Shown: positions 1 through 8,859 of the stretch, piece by piece
How positions within the stretch are numbered: the first letter of the stretch is position 1
How the letters are laid out: each line of letters opens with the position of its first letter
DNA from: Anatilimnocola floriformis
GTDB taxonomy: Bacteria > Planctomycetota > Planctomycetia > Pirellulales > Pirellulaceae
Direction: 5' to 3'
DNA: 64,000 bases
Assembly (NCBI RefSeq): GCF_024256385.1
Contig: NZ_JAMLFW010000002.1
Location: forward strand, 2,046,001 to 2,110,000
Program-made: the position numbers and the translations under genes
Notes under the pieces: generated by a model
The model's database searches: none
Told to the model about the DNA's origin: nothing
What the model saw: the letters and a program-made list of their open reading frames with translations, nothing else

Positions 1-43
1 GACGATCTGCGGGGCTCTGAATTCTGGCGAATTCAGCTACTTT

Positions 44-3000
44 TCATTCTTTTGTGAGGGCTTCATCGAGGTTCAGCAGCAAATTGCAAATGGCGGTCAG
101 CGCTGCGTGATCGGCGAGGTTCAGTTTCTCATCACGCTTCGAAGCACCGATGGCGAGCAGTTTTTTAGCGGCTTCTTCATCGGCGTATTTGCTTTGCAGT
201 TGTGCGAGAGCGGCGAGAACGATTTTCAGTTCTTGTGCGCTCGGTTCGCGAGAAAGGAGTTGACGATAGGCGAGTTGCAATCGCTTTTCGGGCGACTCTT
301 CGCTCTTCATCAGTTTCTCCGCCCAGGCCCGCGCGGCTTCGACGTAGGTCACGTCATTGAGGGTGGTGAGCGAATGCAGCGGCGTGTTGGTGCGGTTCGA
401 TTTGACGGAACAAGTTTGCCGATTGGCGACGTCGAAGAAGACGGTCGGACCGACGATGCGTCGCCAGAATTGGTAGAGGCTGCGGCGATAGAGAGCTTCG
501 CCGGTGTCGGGCGTGTAGCGGATGCCGCCGAAGCTCGCTTCTTCCCACACACCGGTCGGCTGATAGCCCTTCACCGGCGGACCGCCCGCTTTATCGACGA
601 GCAATCCGCTGACCGCGAGGGCTTGATCGCGGATCATCCACGACGGCCAGCGTTGGCGTGGCGCGCGAGCCAGCAAACGGTTGGCAGGATCGCGCTCGTT
701 GAGAGCGGGCGTCGACTTCGACGATTGCTGATAAGCGGCCGAGGTGACGATGAGGCGATGGATGTGCTTGACGTTCCAGCGATTGGGCTCGTTTGTGTGC
801 GCGACGGTCGGTTGCGAAACGGTCGGTTCACGGAATTCGCAGGCCAGCCAATCGAGCAACTCGGGATGCGGCGGCCGTTCGCTTTGTACGCCGAAATCTT
901 CGGTAGTTTTTACGAGGCCGGTGCCGAAGAACGATTGCCAGTAGCGGTTGACGACGACTCGCGAAGTGAGCGGATGCTCGGGCGAAACAAGCCAGCGGGC
1001 GAGTGCGAGACGGTTGGCCGGCGCGTCGGCGGGAAGGGGAGGCAGGATCGCTGGCGTGCCGTGGCTGACCTTGGCTTCCGGTTTGTCGTAGGCGCCGCGG
1101 GTGAGAATGAAGGTCTCGCGCGGTTGCGCTCGTTCGCGCATGACCATCGTGCGCGGCAGGCCTTTTTCGAACTTGTCGCGGGCATTGCGGGCTTCGTCCG
1201 ATTGCGTCTGCACGATGAGCCAGGGGGAATGACTGGCGCGGAAATGGTCGCTGAGGAGTTTCTTCTGTTCGGCATTGCGCTGGTCGCGAGAAACTTTCAT
1301 TGCGGCGAGCACTGCTTCCGGAGTCGTTTTCAGCAGTTGAATCGGCGAATCGGTGGCGAGAATTCGAAAATGGCCGAGCGTGTGTTGCCGGCCGAATTGG
1401 AACGAGAGCTTGATGGTGATCGGCTGATCTTTGGCGAATTTCGTCGGCAATTTCAGCGGCAGCGTGAGCGTGTGAATCTTGCCAAAGGCGGGCATTACGG
1501 CCCAGCCGGTGGTGGGATTGGCATCGATCACGCCGCGGGCGGGCCAGCCGTCTTGAGCGAAGTCGGCCGTCGCGGAATCGAACAGCAATGGCTTTTTGGC
1601 TTGGGCGAGCGTGACTTCGGAGAGAACGAAGTTGCCGTTGTCGGCTCGGCCGGGGCCGTTGTTGATCAGCGATTCGTGCGGCAGGGCTTCGAGCTTGAGG
1701 GCTGTGACTGTCAGGTCTTCTGTGGGGCGAAATTCGATTTCGTAGCTGCTTTTATCGGCGTTCGTGCCTTCCGCGAGTATGCTGCCGTCGTCAAGCTTCT
1801 TCAGTGTCACGCCGTCGGTGGCGTTAAGCTCCTTGATTGCGAATGCTTGCCACTTTGGCTCGGCGGGGCCGTCGCCACTGGTGAGATTCTGCTCCCATTC
1901 TTTCTGCAGTTCGGGCAGTTTCTTTTCAAACTCATCGCGGGCGGTCTTGGATTCTTTTTCGGCGGCACGCAGCTTGTCGAGTTCGGTCTGTTGCTCGGGA
2001 GAGGCAAAGCTGAGGATCGGATTGGCGAGGCCGCCGGCATCGTTGCCGCCGCTTTCTTCGATCGAGTTGAAGTAGGCCGACAGCTGGTAATACTCACGCT
2101 GCTTGAGCGGGTCGAACTTGTGATCGTGGCAGCGGCAGCAGTTGAAGGTGAGGCCCATCCAGACCGCGCCGGTCGTTTCGACGCGGTCCTGTACGTAGTC
2201 GACGCGCGACTCCTCGGCGATGCGGCCACCTTCGCCGTTGATCATGTGGTTGCGATGAAAGCCGCTGGCGATCAGTTGCTGCTGAGTCGCATTCGGCAGC
2301 AGATCGCCCGCGAGTTGCTCGATGGTGAACTGGTCGAACGGCTGATTGCGATTGAGGGCTTCGGTCACCTGATCGCGCCAGTACCACATCGCCCGGGTGG
2401 GATCGCCTTGATAGCCATTCGTGTCGGCATAGCGGGCCGCATCGAGCCAGTCCCAAACCATTCGCTCGCCGTATTGCCGCGAGGTAAGAAGGCGGTCGAC
2501 GACTTTTTCGTACGCTTGCGGAGAATCATCTTTCAGAAACGCATCGACTTCGGCGAGCGACGGCGGCAGGCCGGTGAGGTCGAGTGTCACGCGGCGGATG
2601 AGCGTTTCTTTCGGCGCGATCGGCGACGGCTGGAGTTGTTCGCGCTCGAGCCGAGCTAACAGGAATGAGTCGATCGGATTCTTCGGCCAGGCTTTGTTTT
2701 TGACTTCCGGCAGGGCGGGGCGCTGCGGTGTTTCATACGCCCAGTGCTTGCCCCATTTGGCGCCAGCGTCGATCCAACGTTTGACGAGTTCAATTTGCGC
2801 TGCCGTCAGTTTGCGATTCGACTTTGGTGGCGGCATTACTTCGTCGTGATCGCTGCTGATGAGCCGCTGATAGAGTTTGCTATCGGCGCTTTTGCCGGGA
2901 ATGATCACGGCGTCTTCCGTTCGCAGCGCGCCCGCTTCGGTATCGAGTTGCAGATCGGCTTCGCGGGCTTTGGGATCGGGGCCGTGACAATGAAAGCAAT

Positions 3001-3112
3001 TGTCGGAGAGGATCGGCAGGATATCGCGGCTGAAGTTGGGAGCGTCGGCGGAAGCAGAAATGCTGTTGCCGACAACGACCATGGCGACCAAAATTCGCGT
3101 CCAGCGAGACAT
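44..3112 (-). CDS. Secreted DUF1549/DUF1553 planctomycete cytochrome-type protein
   Basis: A 1022-residue exported protein of the large planctomycete PSCyt1-PSD1 family. A signal peptide covers about residues 1-22. A haem-c type CFHCHG motif (C39, C42, H43) starts the N-terminal cytochrome-like domain, which ends near an IDAGAKW motif around residue 115. The DUF1549 domain follows (from PIDSFLLARLEREQL, about 145-350), then a linker with beta-rich carbohydrate-binding-like sequence, then DUF1553 from about 695 (NRYWQSFFGTGLVKTTEDFG) to the C-terminus. Members are thought to act outside the cytoplasm in polysaccharide or redox metabolism, but the reaction is not known. It usually pairs with a DUF1501 gene, which would lie before base 44, outside this window. 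The start codon ATG at 3112 directly gives the signal peptide. Confidence 0.93.
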   Translation of the reverse strand: MSRWTRILVAMVVVGNSISASADAPNFSRDILPILSDNCFHCHGPDPKAREADLQLDTEAGALRTEDAVIIPGKSADSKLYQRLISSDHDEVMPPPKSNRKLTAAQIELVKRWIDAGAKWGKHWAYETPQRPALPEVKNKAWPKNPIDSFLLARLEREQLQPSPIAPKETLIRRVTLDLTGLPPSLAEVDAFLKDDSPQAYEKVVDRLLTSRQYGERMVWDWLDAARYADTNGYQGDPTRAMWYWRDQVTEALNRNQPFDQFTIEQLAGDLLPNATQQQLIASGFHRNHMINGEGGRIAEESRVDYVQDRVETTGAVWMGLTFNCCRCHDHKFDPLKQREYYQLSAYFNSIEESGGNDAGGLANPILSFASPEQQTELDKLRAAEKESKTARDEFEKKLPELQKEWEQNLTSGDGPAEPKWQAFAIKELNATDGVTLKKLDDGSILAEGTNADKSSYEIEFRPTEDLTVTALKLEALPHESLINNGPGRADNGNFVLSEVTLAQAKKPLLFDSATADFAQDGWPARGVIDANPTTGWAVMPAFGKIHTLTLPLKLPTKFAKDQPITIKLSFQFGRQHTLGHFRILATDSPIQLLKTTPEAVLAAMKVSRDQRNAEQKKLLSDHFRASHSPWLIVQTQSDEARNARDKFEKGLPRTMVMRERAQPRETFILTRGAYDKPEAKVSHGTPAILPPLPADAPANRLALARWLVSPEHPLTSRVVVNRYWQSFFGTGLVKTTEDFGVQSERPPHPELLDWLACEFREPTVSQPTVAHTNEPNRWNVKHIHRLIVTSAAYQQSSKSTPALNERDPANRLLARAPRQRWPSWMIRDQALAVSGLLVDKAGGPPVKGYQPTGVWEEASFGGIRYTPDTGEALYRRSLYQFWRRIVGPTVFFDVANRQTCSVKSNRTNTPLHSLTTLNDVTYVEAARAWAEKLMKSEESPEKRLQLAYRQLLSREPSAQELKIVLAALAQLQSKYADEEAAKKLLAIGASKRDEKLNLADHAALTAICNLLLNLDEALTKE

Positions 3113-3181
3113 GTTAGCTCAGCGGTAGGAAGAGGTGAGCAGGAAGGCAGCTCTTACCTTACTCGCTGGACCCCAGCGTTC

Positions 3182-4099
3182 TCAACCCAAATGGTTCGGT
3201 CTTTGGGCCAAGGCGCTGGCCAGCCGTTCTTGCCATTGTTGAGCGTTGCCGAGGATTTGAGGGTATTCCAGCTGAAAATTCTGCCAGTCAACTTCCCATG
3301 TCAGGGGCCAATCGGCGATGGTGCGTCGTCCATAGGGCTGGATCATGATTTGCAGTCGCTCTCGCATGTCGTCGGGCAGTGCATAAGCTTCAGCGAGCAG
3401 CACTGCGTCGTACAGGTCCTTTCCCTGGGCGTAGGCGTCTTCTTCGAGCCACATCAGTTTCCACGCCAGCGACTGCGCGGGACTGGCGGCATAGAGCTGA
3501 ACGGTTTGCTGGTTATGCAACCGAACTTGCGTTGTCACTGGCGGCGTCCACAGTGCTTCGCCAAAGACAAAATCGAGTTGCACGTTGCCGGCTGGCAAGT
3601 CAGGCGCCAGCCAGTTGATCGTGAGGCGTTTTCCGGGGGCGCGCGAATAGATCCAAATGTCATCCTCGGCAAATCGGCCCCAGGTAATTTGCGTGCCGGG
3701 TATCGAATTTGTTTCTTCGATCAATTGCCGGATTGACGCGAGCAGTTCTCGGCCTCGACTATCGTCAGGTGCGATCGATTCGGGCTGCACCACCCAATCC
3801 ATGTCGCCGGGCTCGCGGGCAGAATCGCCAAGATAAGTGCGCAGCAAGCTGCTGCCGCGCAAGACGAGGTTCGAGCCGACGGAGGAATTCGCGACCAGCT
3901 GCAGCCAATGATCGGTGGCCGCACGCCGGGCTGCATACCAACCGGTGCGCATCGCAGGATCGCGAAATTGCGGCTCGCCTTTGCGAAACCCGCAGGGATG
4001 ATGCTGCAAGGCGGGCTCAAAAACATCGGGGCGTTTGACGCGCTCGTCATCCCAAAGCAATTGATAGCCATGGGGATACTTTGAGTATGGTTCCGCCAT
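3182..4099 (-). CDS. AbiEii/DUF1814-like nucleotidyltransferase
   Basis: A 305-residue protein that resembles the AbiEii/AbiGii toxin nucleotidyltransferase family. Visible marks are the NLVLRGSSLLRTYL strand-helix (about 78-90), the GDMDW acidic pair (D99, D101), a third acidic residue in QLDFVFG (D176) and the later LAWKLMWL...KDLYD helix (about 211-231) that is typical of this family. Family members transfer nucleotides and some are toxins that inactivate tRNA; this target is unknown. The start at 4099 is preferred over the upstream ATG at 4120 because AAAGGA lies at normal distance and because it leaves 2 bases after the stop of the gene before it. It is the last gene of the cassette 5347 to 3182, so translation is probably coupled. 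It could also be a housekeeping nucleotidyltransferase of unknown role. Confidence 0.72.
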   Translation of the reverse strand: MAEPYSKYPHGYQLLWDDERVKRPDVFEPALQHHPCGFRKGEPQFRDPAMRTGWYAARRAATDHWLQLVANSSVGSNLVLRGSSLLRTYLGDSAREPGDMDWVVQPESIAPDDSRGRELLASIRQLIEETNSIPGTQITWGRFAEDDIWIYSRAPGKRLTINWLAPDLPAGNVQLDFVFGEALWTPPVTTQVRLHNQQTVQLYAASPAQSLAWKLMWLEEDAYAQGKDLYDAVLLAEAYALPDDMRERLQIMIQPYGRRTIADWPLTWEVDWQNFQLEYPQILGNAQQWQERLASALAQRPNHLG

Positions 4100-4101
4100 A
4101 T

Positions 4102-4728
4102 TTATTCCTTTGAGAGCCAACCGGCGTCGAGCGCCAGATTGCTATCGTAGACCACATACTCTTCTTCCGCTTCCAATAGTTCGTACTCAGCACGCTGCAA
4201 GTCTTGCAGTAGTTGCTGCCACGCGGCGCGTGCTTCGATTTGGCCCATCGTTGAGCAGCGCTGCGTGATAAACCGTTCTTCCAAGCCATCGTCGCGACGT
4301 CGGCGCGCATTGCGCGAGAGATGCGCTCCATGCGGCTGCGTAAATTCTTTCAATGACCGTAAATCTGTTCCCTCGGCCAGCAACAGCTTGAGGTGAAATT
4401 CGAAGTAGCGGTCGGCCGGTTCGCGGATTGCTGCCGCGCAAGTCTGCGGGATGCCCTGCGCGGTTGGCTCGGCTTCGATCTTGACGCGAACGACAGATAA
4501 ACCAGCTTCGGCGAGCGTCGATGTCTCGATTCGAACGTTCGACATCACTTGGGGGAGAGAACCCCGCGCTCTGGCCGTGAGCATCGGTTGCGAGCGATTT
4601 GCGCCGCGCTCGAGCTCGATCCACAGCCATTTCATTCCCATTCGCTCGGCGGTCGCTTGCAGTGCGCTTGGCTCGGTAACCGCCGCCAGCGTGAAGTGAA
4701 TTTCGAAGCTACCAACAATCTCAGTCAT
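4102..4728 (-). CDS. Unrecognised protein, partner of the AbiEii-like gene
   Basis: A 208-residue soluble protein that I cannot assign to a named family. It has strongly patterned blocks that look conserved: SFEIHFTLA at the start, RYFEFHLKLLL (about 118-128), HGAHLSRNARR (about 140-150), ERFITQRC and a C-terminal EEEYVVYDSNLALDAGW. The density of charged and histidine residues in these blocks suggests an enzyme or a nucleic-acid/partner-binding protein. No signal peptide or membrane segment is seen. The ATG at 4728 is preferred; an in-frame start at 4794 would overlap the ORF6N gene by about 55 bases. It lies 10 bases after the ORF6N stop and 2 bases before the nucleotidyltransferase start, so the three genes very likely share one transcript. 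Confidence 0.7.
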   Translation of the reverse strand: MTEIVGSFEIHFTLAAVTEPSALQATAERMGMKWLWIELERGANRSQPMLTARARGSLPQVMSNVRIETSTLAEAGLSVVRVKIEAEPTAQGIPQTCAAAIREPADRYFEFHLKLLLAEGTDLRSLKEFTQPHGAHLSRNARRRRDDGLEERFITQRCSTMGQIEARAAWQQLLQDLQRAEYELLEAEEEYVVYDSNLALDAGWLSKE

Positions 4729-4738
4729 GAGGTTTGAG

Positions 4739-5347
4739 TTACGTCGATGCACCAGCTTGAAAGCCGATGCGAAGTTTTTCCTTCGTCTTGTCATCGGCAG
4801 GGGCCATCATTTGTTGCAGTACTTGGGTGATCGCGCGGATTTGTTCGTCGTGCAGATCGACGGTCTTGGCCAGTTGCTGCAGCTGTTCGACGAACTCACC
4901 CGGAGCGGCGAGGAGCCGGCGCAGCCGCACGAAGGCGCGGACGATTTCAATATTTACCTGCACAGCGCGTGGCGAACGCAAGACGCTGCTGAGCATGGCG
5001 ACGCCATGCTCGGTAAAGACCCAAGGGAGGGTGCGCCGACCACCGCGTGGGTTTTTATTCGACTCTAGTCCCGCGGCTTTAACTTCTTTTGCTGAAGCAG
5101 CTTCTGGTTTTGAAATCACAATTTGTGATTTCAAATCTCTAAGTTCTTGCGAAGTAAGAGTATGCGCAAAATCAGCTGGAAAACGATCGATATTTCGCTG
5201 TACGGCTTGGTTCAACGCAGAAACGGTGACGCCGTACAATTTCGCCAGATCGACATCGAGCATAACTCGTTGCCCACGCATTATATAAATCAACCGACTG
5301 ACACGTTCGACGTCGACTTTCGCGACCGCTGATTTGCGTTTTGCCAT
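4739..5347 (-). CDS. ORF6N domain-containing protein
   Basis: A 202-residue protein with an N-terminal ORF6N domain (about residues 10-105), recognisable from RLIYIMRGQRVMLDVDLAKL, NIDRFPADFAHTLTSQEL and the later FTEHGVAMLSSVLRS. ORF6N is a KilA-N-related DNA-binding domain found in phages and in bacterial accessory genes. The C-terminal part (about 150-190) is a helical segment with QLQQLAKTVDLHDEQI, probably a dimerising coiled coil. It is the first gene of the three-gene cassette and sits 22 bases from a 31-bp dyad, so it is a natural candidate for an autoregulator; that role is inference. Phage-type ancestry is suggested by the domain, but no other phage gene lies nearby. Confidence 0.88.
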   Translation of the reverse strand: MAKRKSAVAKVDVERVSRLIYIMRGQRVMLDVDLAKLYGVTVSALNQAVQRNIDRFPADFAHTLTSQELRDLKSQIVISKPEAASAKEVKAAGLESNKNPRGGRRTLPWVFTEHGVAMLSSVLRSPRAVQVNIEIVRAFVRLRRLLAAPGEFVEQLQQLAKTVDLHDEQIRAITQVLQQMMAPADDKTKEKLRIGFQAGAST

Positions 5348-5369
5348 CGTGATTGACTCTCGGATCTAA

Positions 5370-5400
5370 AACTTGAGGTCGCAAATTGCGATTCCAAGTT
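5370..5400. promoter_or_regulatory. 31-bp dyad upstream of the ORF6N cassette
   Basis: Two nested inverted repeats share one centre near base 5385: the outer arms AACTTG (5370-5375) and CAAGTT (5395-5400), and the inner arms TCGCAA (5379-5384) and TTGCGA (5386-5391), with 3-base spacers on both sides. The dyad lies 23-53 bases before the ATG at 5347 in an AT-rich stretch (5400-5430 is the richest). The geometry fits an operator for a dimeric regulator, possibly the ORF6N protein. No clear -35/-10 pair could be assigned. Confidence 0.55.
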
Positions 5401-5430
5401 TGCAAGATGTTTATTCTTAATAACTTATGT

Positions 5431-7101
5431 TCACCGCCATGGTCGCACTTGCGTTGGATCCACCGTATCGGGCAGCGATGTGTGAGCAGCCGTAGACGAT
5501 GGTGGCGGTGGCGGGGCCATGGCGGGATCGATGAACCACAGCATTCGGCCGAGCAGTCGGAAGTAAAGAAATAGCGGAGTGACGACGAGGACGGCTGCGA
5601 GCGGCGCGACGATCACCGTGCCATAGGCTAAGAGGGACATGCCGCCGGCGCCGACCACGCTGAGGAGTAATGTCTCGAAGGCGAAGGTTATCCAGCCGCT
5701 CCCCGAATGGCGAAAGCTTTGCCAGAAGGTTTGCGATTGCAGCGGCCCTTGCAGCGATTTTTCGAGCAGCATCGGCAACCAAGTGATCGGCAGGAGGAAC
5801 AGCAGCGAAACGAGCACCACGATCCAACCCCAGGCTGTTTCGCCGCCCAGCACCAGGAAATACATCAGGCCGGGCAACACGGCAGCGGCGGCGGCGACGG
5901 CGAGGAACTTTGGATTGCCGGGGGGCAACAGGTTGGGTGGATTGCCGACAAGGGGCCAATCTTCGATGGCGTCGCGGCCGCGAGCGGTATCGCCGACGAT
6001 GGCCATCGCGTGTGCGCCGAGAACGGCCAGCCAAGGAAGGCCGAGGATTGCGGCGAAGAACATGCCTGCCGAACCGCTCGATACTTCGATGGCAGCAATC
6101 GGAATCGCCGCGAGCGCAGTGAGCGCCAACCACCGCGGCAGTGTGCTGGGATAGAGCATGTATTCGAGAATGCCCACAAGAAACGGACTTCGCTCGAAGG
6201 GGGGCCGGCCATTGTCAGCAGGTTCGCTCCACAATTCGTCGCCATAGGTTTCGGCGTGCGTGCGCACGGGCGGAGGCGCTGGCGGTGGAGGTTTGTTGCC
6301 GGGTTTATTCGCAGTGCTTTGGGGCGAGAATTGCGACGGCTGCGGGATGGCAGAACCGGGAACTGGCGAAGCTGGTCGACCAGCGGCCGGCTGCGCACCG
6401 GGATGAGCGGCCTGCGTGGGTGTGACCGTCAACGGCTTCATCGGCAGATCGCCCTCATCATCCTCGGGCGGCTTGGGTCGTTCGATCGGCTCGAACTTCG
6501 GCCGCTCGAAAGTTGGACTCAGGGCAAAGTCTTCGGCATCGTCCATTGATGGCCCGTCGGAGGGCTTTTGCCAATCCTGCTGTTTCGGCGGCCGCACTTC
6601 GTTGGGCGAATGACAATCGTGGCAATTGATCATGCCGCCGATCTGTTCTTCGCGGGCGTAGAGCAAGGATCCGCAGAGAAAGCAATGGAAGCGAAATTCA
6701 GTCGGCTTCGGCGGAGGCTGTTTTTTCTCGGGCTCCTTTTTTGATGCTTTTTCAGCGGGCCGTTCACTGGGTGAAATCGCCGCGGGTTTGGGTGCTGCCA
6801 CCGGCTCGGTGGGATCAACAATCATCGGCCGCGCGAGTTCCTCGTCGGTGGGGACCGTATCGAGCAACGGCTTGAGCACGGCTGGCGCAACCGGCGTTGG
6901 AGGCGCAACTGGCACGTGAGGAGTAGCGGGCTTCGGTGCTGCGACAGGAGTCGCAGCAGGAACGCCCGGAGCAGCTGCAGGAACAGCAGCTTCAGTCGAT
7001 CCCCCAATCGTAAACGGCTGATTGCATTTGGGGCACAAACACTTCGAACCCGCCGGCTGCGCAGGGCGCTTGATCGACTGGCGGCAATTCGGGCATTCCA
7101 T
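5431..7101 (-). CDS. Zinc-ribbon multi-pass membrane protein
   Basis: A 556-residue protein of unknown function. It begins with a zinc ribbon (CPNC near residue 3 and CPKC near 24), followed by a long Ala/Pro-rich linker and a second zinc ribbon (FHCFLCGSLL ... INCHDCHSPNEV, about 150-180). A further Pro-rich disordered stretch leads to about six hydrophobic helices in the last 230 residues (for example GILEYMLYPSTLPRWLALTA, AAAAVLPGLMYFLVLG and VAPLAAVLVVTPLFLYF). This build, cytosolic zinc ribbons plus a membrane domain, is common in planctomycetes. Starts at 7173 (MAELFS) or further upstream are possible; 7101 is chosen because it places the first zinc ribbon at the N-terminus and leaves TACAAT near 7175-7180 as a possible -10 box. 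It is divergent from the carboxypeptidase gene. Confidence 0.75.
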   Translation of the reverse strand: MECPNCRQSIKRPAQPAGSKCLCPKCNQPFTIGGSTEAAVPAAAPGVPAATPVAAPKPATPHVPVAPPTPVAPAVLKPLLDTVPTDEELARPMIVDPTEPVAAPKPAAISPSERPAEKASKKEPEKKQPPPKPTEFRFHCFLCGSLLYAREEQIGGMINCHDCHSPNEVRPPKQQDWQKPSDGPSMDDAEDFALSPTFERPKFEPIERPKPPEDDEGDLPMKPLTVTPTQAAHPGAQPAAGRPASPVPGSAIPQPSQFSPQSTANKPGNKPPPPAPPPVRTHAETYGDELWSEPADNGRPPFERSPFLVGILEYMLYPSTLPRWLALTALAAIPIAAIEVSSGSAGMFFAAILGLPWLAVLGAHAMAIVGDTARGRDAIEDWPLVGNPPNLLPPGNPKFLAVAAAAAVLPGLMYFLVLGGETAWGWIVVLVSLLFLLPITWLPMLLEKSLQGPLQSQTFWQSFRHSGSGWITFAFETLLLSVVGAGGMSLLAYGTVIVAPLAAVLVVTPLFLYFRLLGRMLWFIDPAMAPPPPPSSTAAHTSLPDTVDPTQVRPWR

Positions 7102-7286
7102 CCGATCGGCGGAACTCAAGCGAAAGACCTTCGGCGACGAGGGGCGAGAGAAGAGCGAAAACAGCTCTGCCATTGTACCAAGGCGGCCGCGGGCACGGCG
7201 GGTATTCAGGCGGGCTCGAAAACGTTTACGATTGAGGAATCTTTGCCTTTGAATTTCAGACTGGTTAATCGCAGCCAAAACCACAC

Positions 7287-8798
7287 ATGACAGCTTCCTA
7301 CAACGAACTTTGTTTTCTCGCCCGCGAAGGGGCCCTTATCGAATCGATCGATGCCGTGATCGGTTGGGACGAACGGACCTATATGCCCGAAGCGGCCGGT
7401 GAATATCGGGCTGAGCAGCGGACATATCTTTCCGGCCTCGCCCACCAAAAACGGACGCAGCCGCGGTGGGGTGAGTTGCTGAACGAATTGGCCACGAGTG
7501 ACCTGGCCAAGGATACGCATAGCGACACGGGCACGAATATTCGGCAGATGAAGCGGGAGTACGACAAGCGTTGCAAGCTGCCGCAGAAACTCGTCGAAGA
7601 GCTGACGCGCACGGCAGCGCTCGGCGAGCAGGCGTGGGTCAGAGCTCGTCAGGCCAATGACTTTGCGCAGTTCGAACCGCACCTGACCAAGATGGTCGAC
7701 CTCAAGCGACAGCAAGCAGCGGCGCTCGGTTATGCAGACGTCCCGTACGACGCGCTGCTCGATGATTACGAACCTGCAGCGAAGACCAAGGAAGTCGCCG
7801 CCGTGCTCGGTAAGTTGCGCGAGCAACTCGTGCCGCTCGTGCACGGGATCATGGAAAGTGGCCGGCGGGCGCCGCTGGAAATCATTCAGCGAAAATATCC
7901 GCAGCCCGCGCAAGCCGCTTTTGGCCGCATGGCAGCGACGGCGATCGGTTTTGATTTCAACCGGGGCCGTCTCGATGTAACGCACCACCCCTTTTGCACG
8001 GAACTCGGTCCGAACGACTGCCGCATTCTCACTCGCTACGACGAGAACTTTTTCAACGGCGCGTTCTTTGGCACGCTGCACGAAGCCGGCCACGGAATTT
8101 ACGATCAGGGCCTGCGTACGGAACACTTCGGCACACCGGCCGGGCAATACGTTTCGCTCGGCATTCACGAGTCGCAGTCGCGGATGTGGGAAAACCTGGT
8201 TGCCCGCAGCGAAGCCTTCTGGCAACACTTCTTTCCGCAGTGGCAGCAGCAATTTCCCGAGGCCGCCAGTGGCGTGACCCCGGCGCAGCTCTTCGCCGCG
8301 GTCAATCACGTGCAGCCGTCGCTCATTCGCGTCGAAGCCGATGAGGCGACCTACAACCTGCACATCATTGTTCGCTTCGAGCTCGAGCAAGCACTCCTCA
8401 ACGGCGATCTCGTGGTGAAGGATCTTCCCGGCGCCTGGCGGGAGAAATATCGCGAGTATCTGGGCATCGAGCCGGCGACTGATGCAGAAGGTTGCTTGCA
8501 GGATGTCCATTGGTCGGCGGGGCTGTTCGGTTACTTCCCCACGTACTCGCTCGGCAACTTGTACGCTGCGCAGTTCTTTGAACAAGCCGATGCTGATCTC
8601 GGCGGCTTGAACGACTTGATGCGCCGCGGCGAATTCCTGCGACTGAAGGCCTGGCTGAACGAAAAAATCCACCGCCCGGGGCAATGCTACTCGGCAACGG
8701 AACTGGTGCAGCGCATCACCGGCAAGCCGCTGAGCAGCGACGCCCTGATGCGACATCTGAACAACAAGCTGTTGCCCTTGTACGGCCTGAAGGGCTAA
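7287..8798 (+). CDS. M32 family carboxypeptidase (carboxypeptidase Taq type)
   Basis: A 503-residue cytosolic metallocarboxypeptidase that removes C-terminal amino acids from peptides. The zinc-binding HEAGH motif is at 265-269 within GTLHEAGHGIYDQGL, followed by the family motifs HESQSRMWENLV and the C-terminal YFPTYSLGNLYAAQFFEQA. The N-terminal IDAVIGWDERTYMP also matches M32 enzymes. The length is normal for the family (about 500). The ATG at 7287 gives the full N-terminal domain. It stands alone on its transcript or leads the following redox genes; the gap of 61 bases to the next ATG allows either. Confidence 0.95.
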   Translation: MTASYNELCFLAREGALIESIDAVIGWDERTYMPEAAGEYRAEQRTYLSGLAHQKRTQPRWGELLNELATSDLAKDTHSDTGTNIRQMKREYDKRCKLPQKLVEELTRTAALGEQAWVRARQANDFAQFEPHLTKMVDLKRQQAAALGYADVPYDALLDDYEPAAKTKEVAAVLGKLREQLVPLVHGIMESGRRAPLEIIQRKYPQPAQAAFGRMAATAIGFDFNRGRLDVTHHPFCTELGPNDCRILTRYDENFFNGAFFGTLHEAGHGIYDQGLRTEHFGTPAGQYVSLGIHESQSRMWENLVARSEAFWQHFFPQWQQQFPEAASGVTPAQLFAAVNHVQPSLIRVEADEATYNLHIIVRFELEQALLNGDLVVKDLPGAWREKYREYLGIEPATDAEGCLQDVHWSAGLFGYFPTYSLGNLYAAQFFEQADADLGGLNDLMRRGEFLRLKAWLNEKIHRPGQCYSATELVQRITGKPLSSDALMRHLNNKLLPLYGLKG

Positions 8799-8859
8799 TT
8801 ACGATCAAACCTCCGCTCGACTTCCCACCGCCCATTTCTCTCCACACAAGGATTCAGCC

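Noticed and set aside
107-2659. Long plus-strand open frame (850 codons) opposite the cytochrome gene
   Set aside because: It is a shadow frame of a GC-rich gene: no domain motifs, odd composition, and it lies fully antisense to a gene with clear DUF1549/DUF1553 signatures.
3164-3178. Hairpin CGCTGG/CCAGCG after the nucleotidyltransferase gene as a terminator
   Set aside because: The stem is only 6 bp and no T run follows on the minus strand, so termination cannot be supported.
7206-8756. 516-codon minus-strand frame opposite the M32 carboxypeptidase
   Set aside because: The plus strand has HEAGH and the full family pattern; the antisense frame is a codon-bias artefact.
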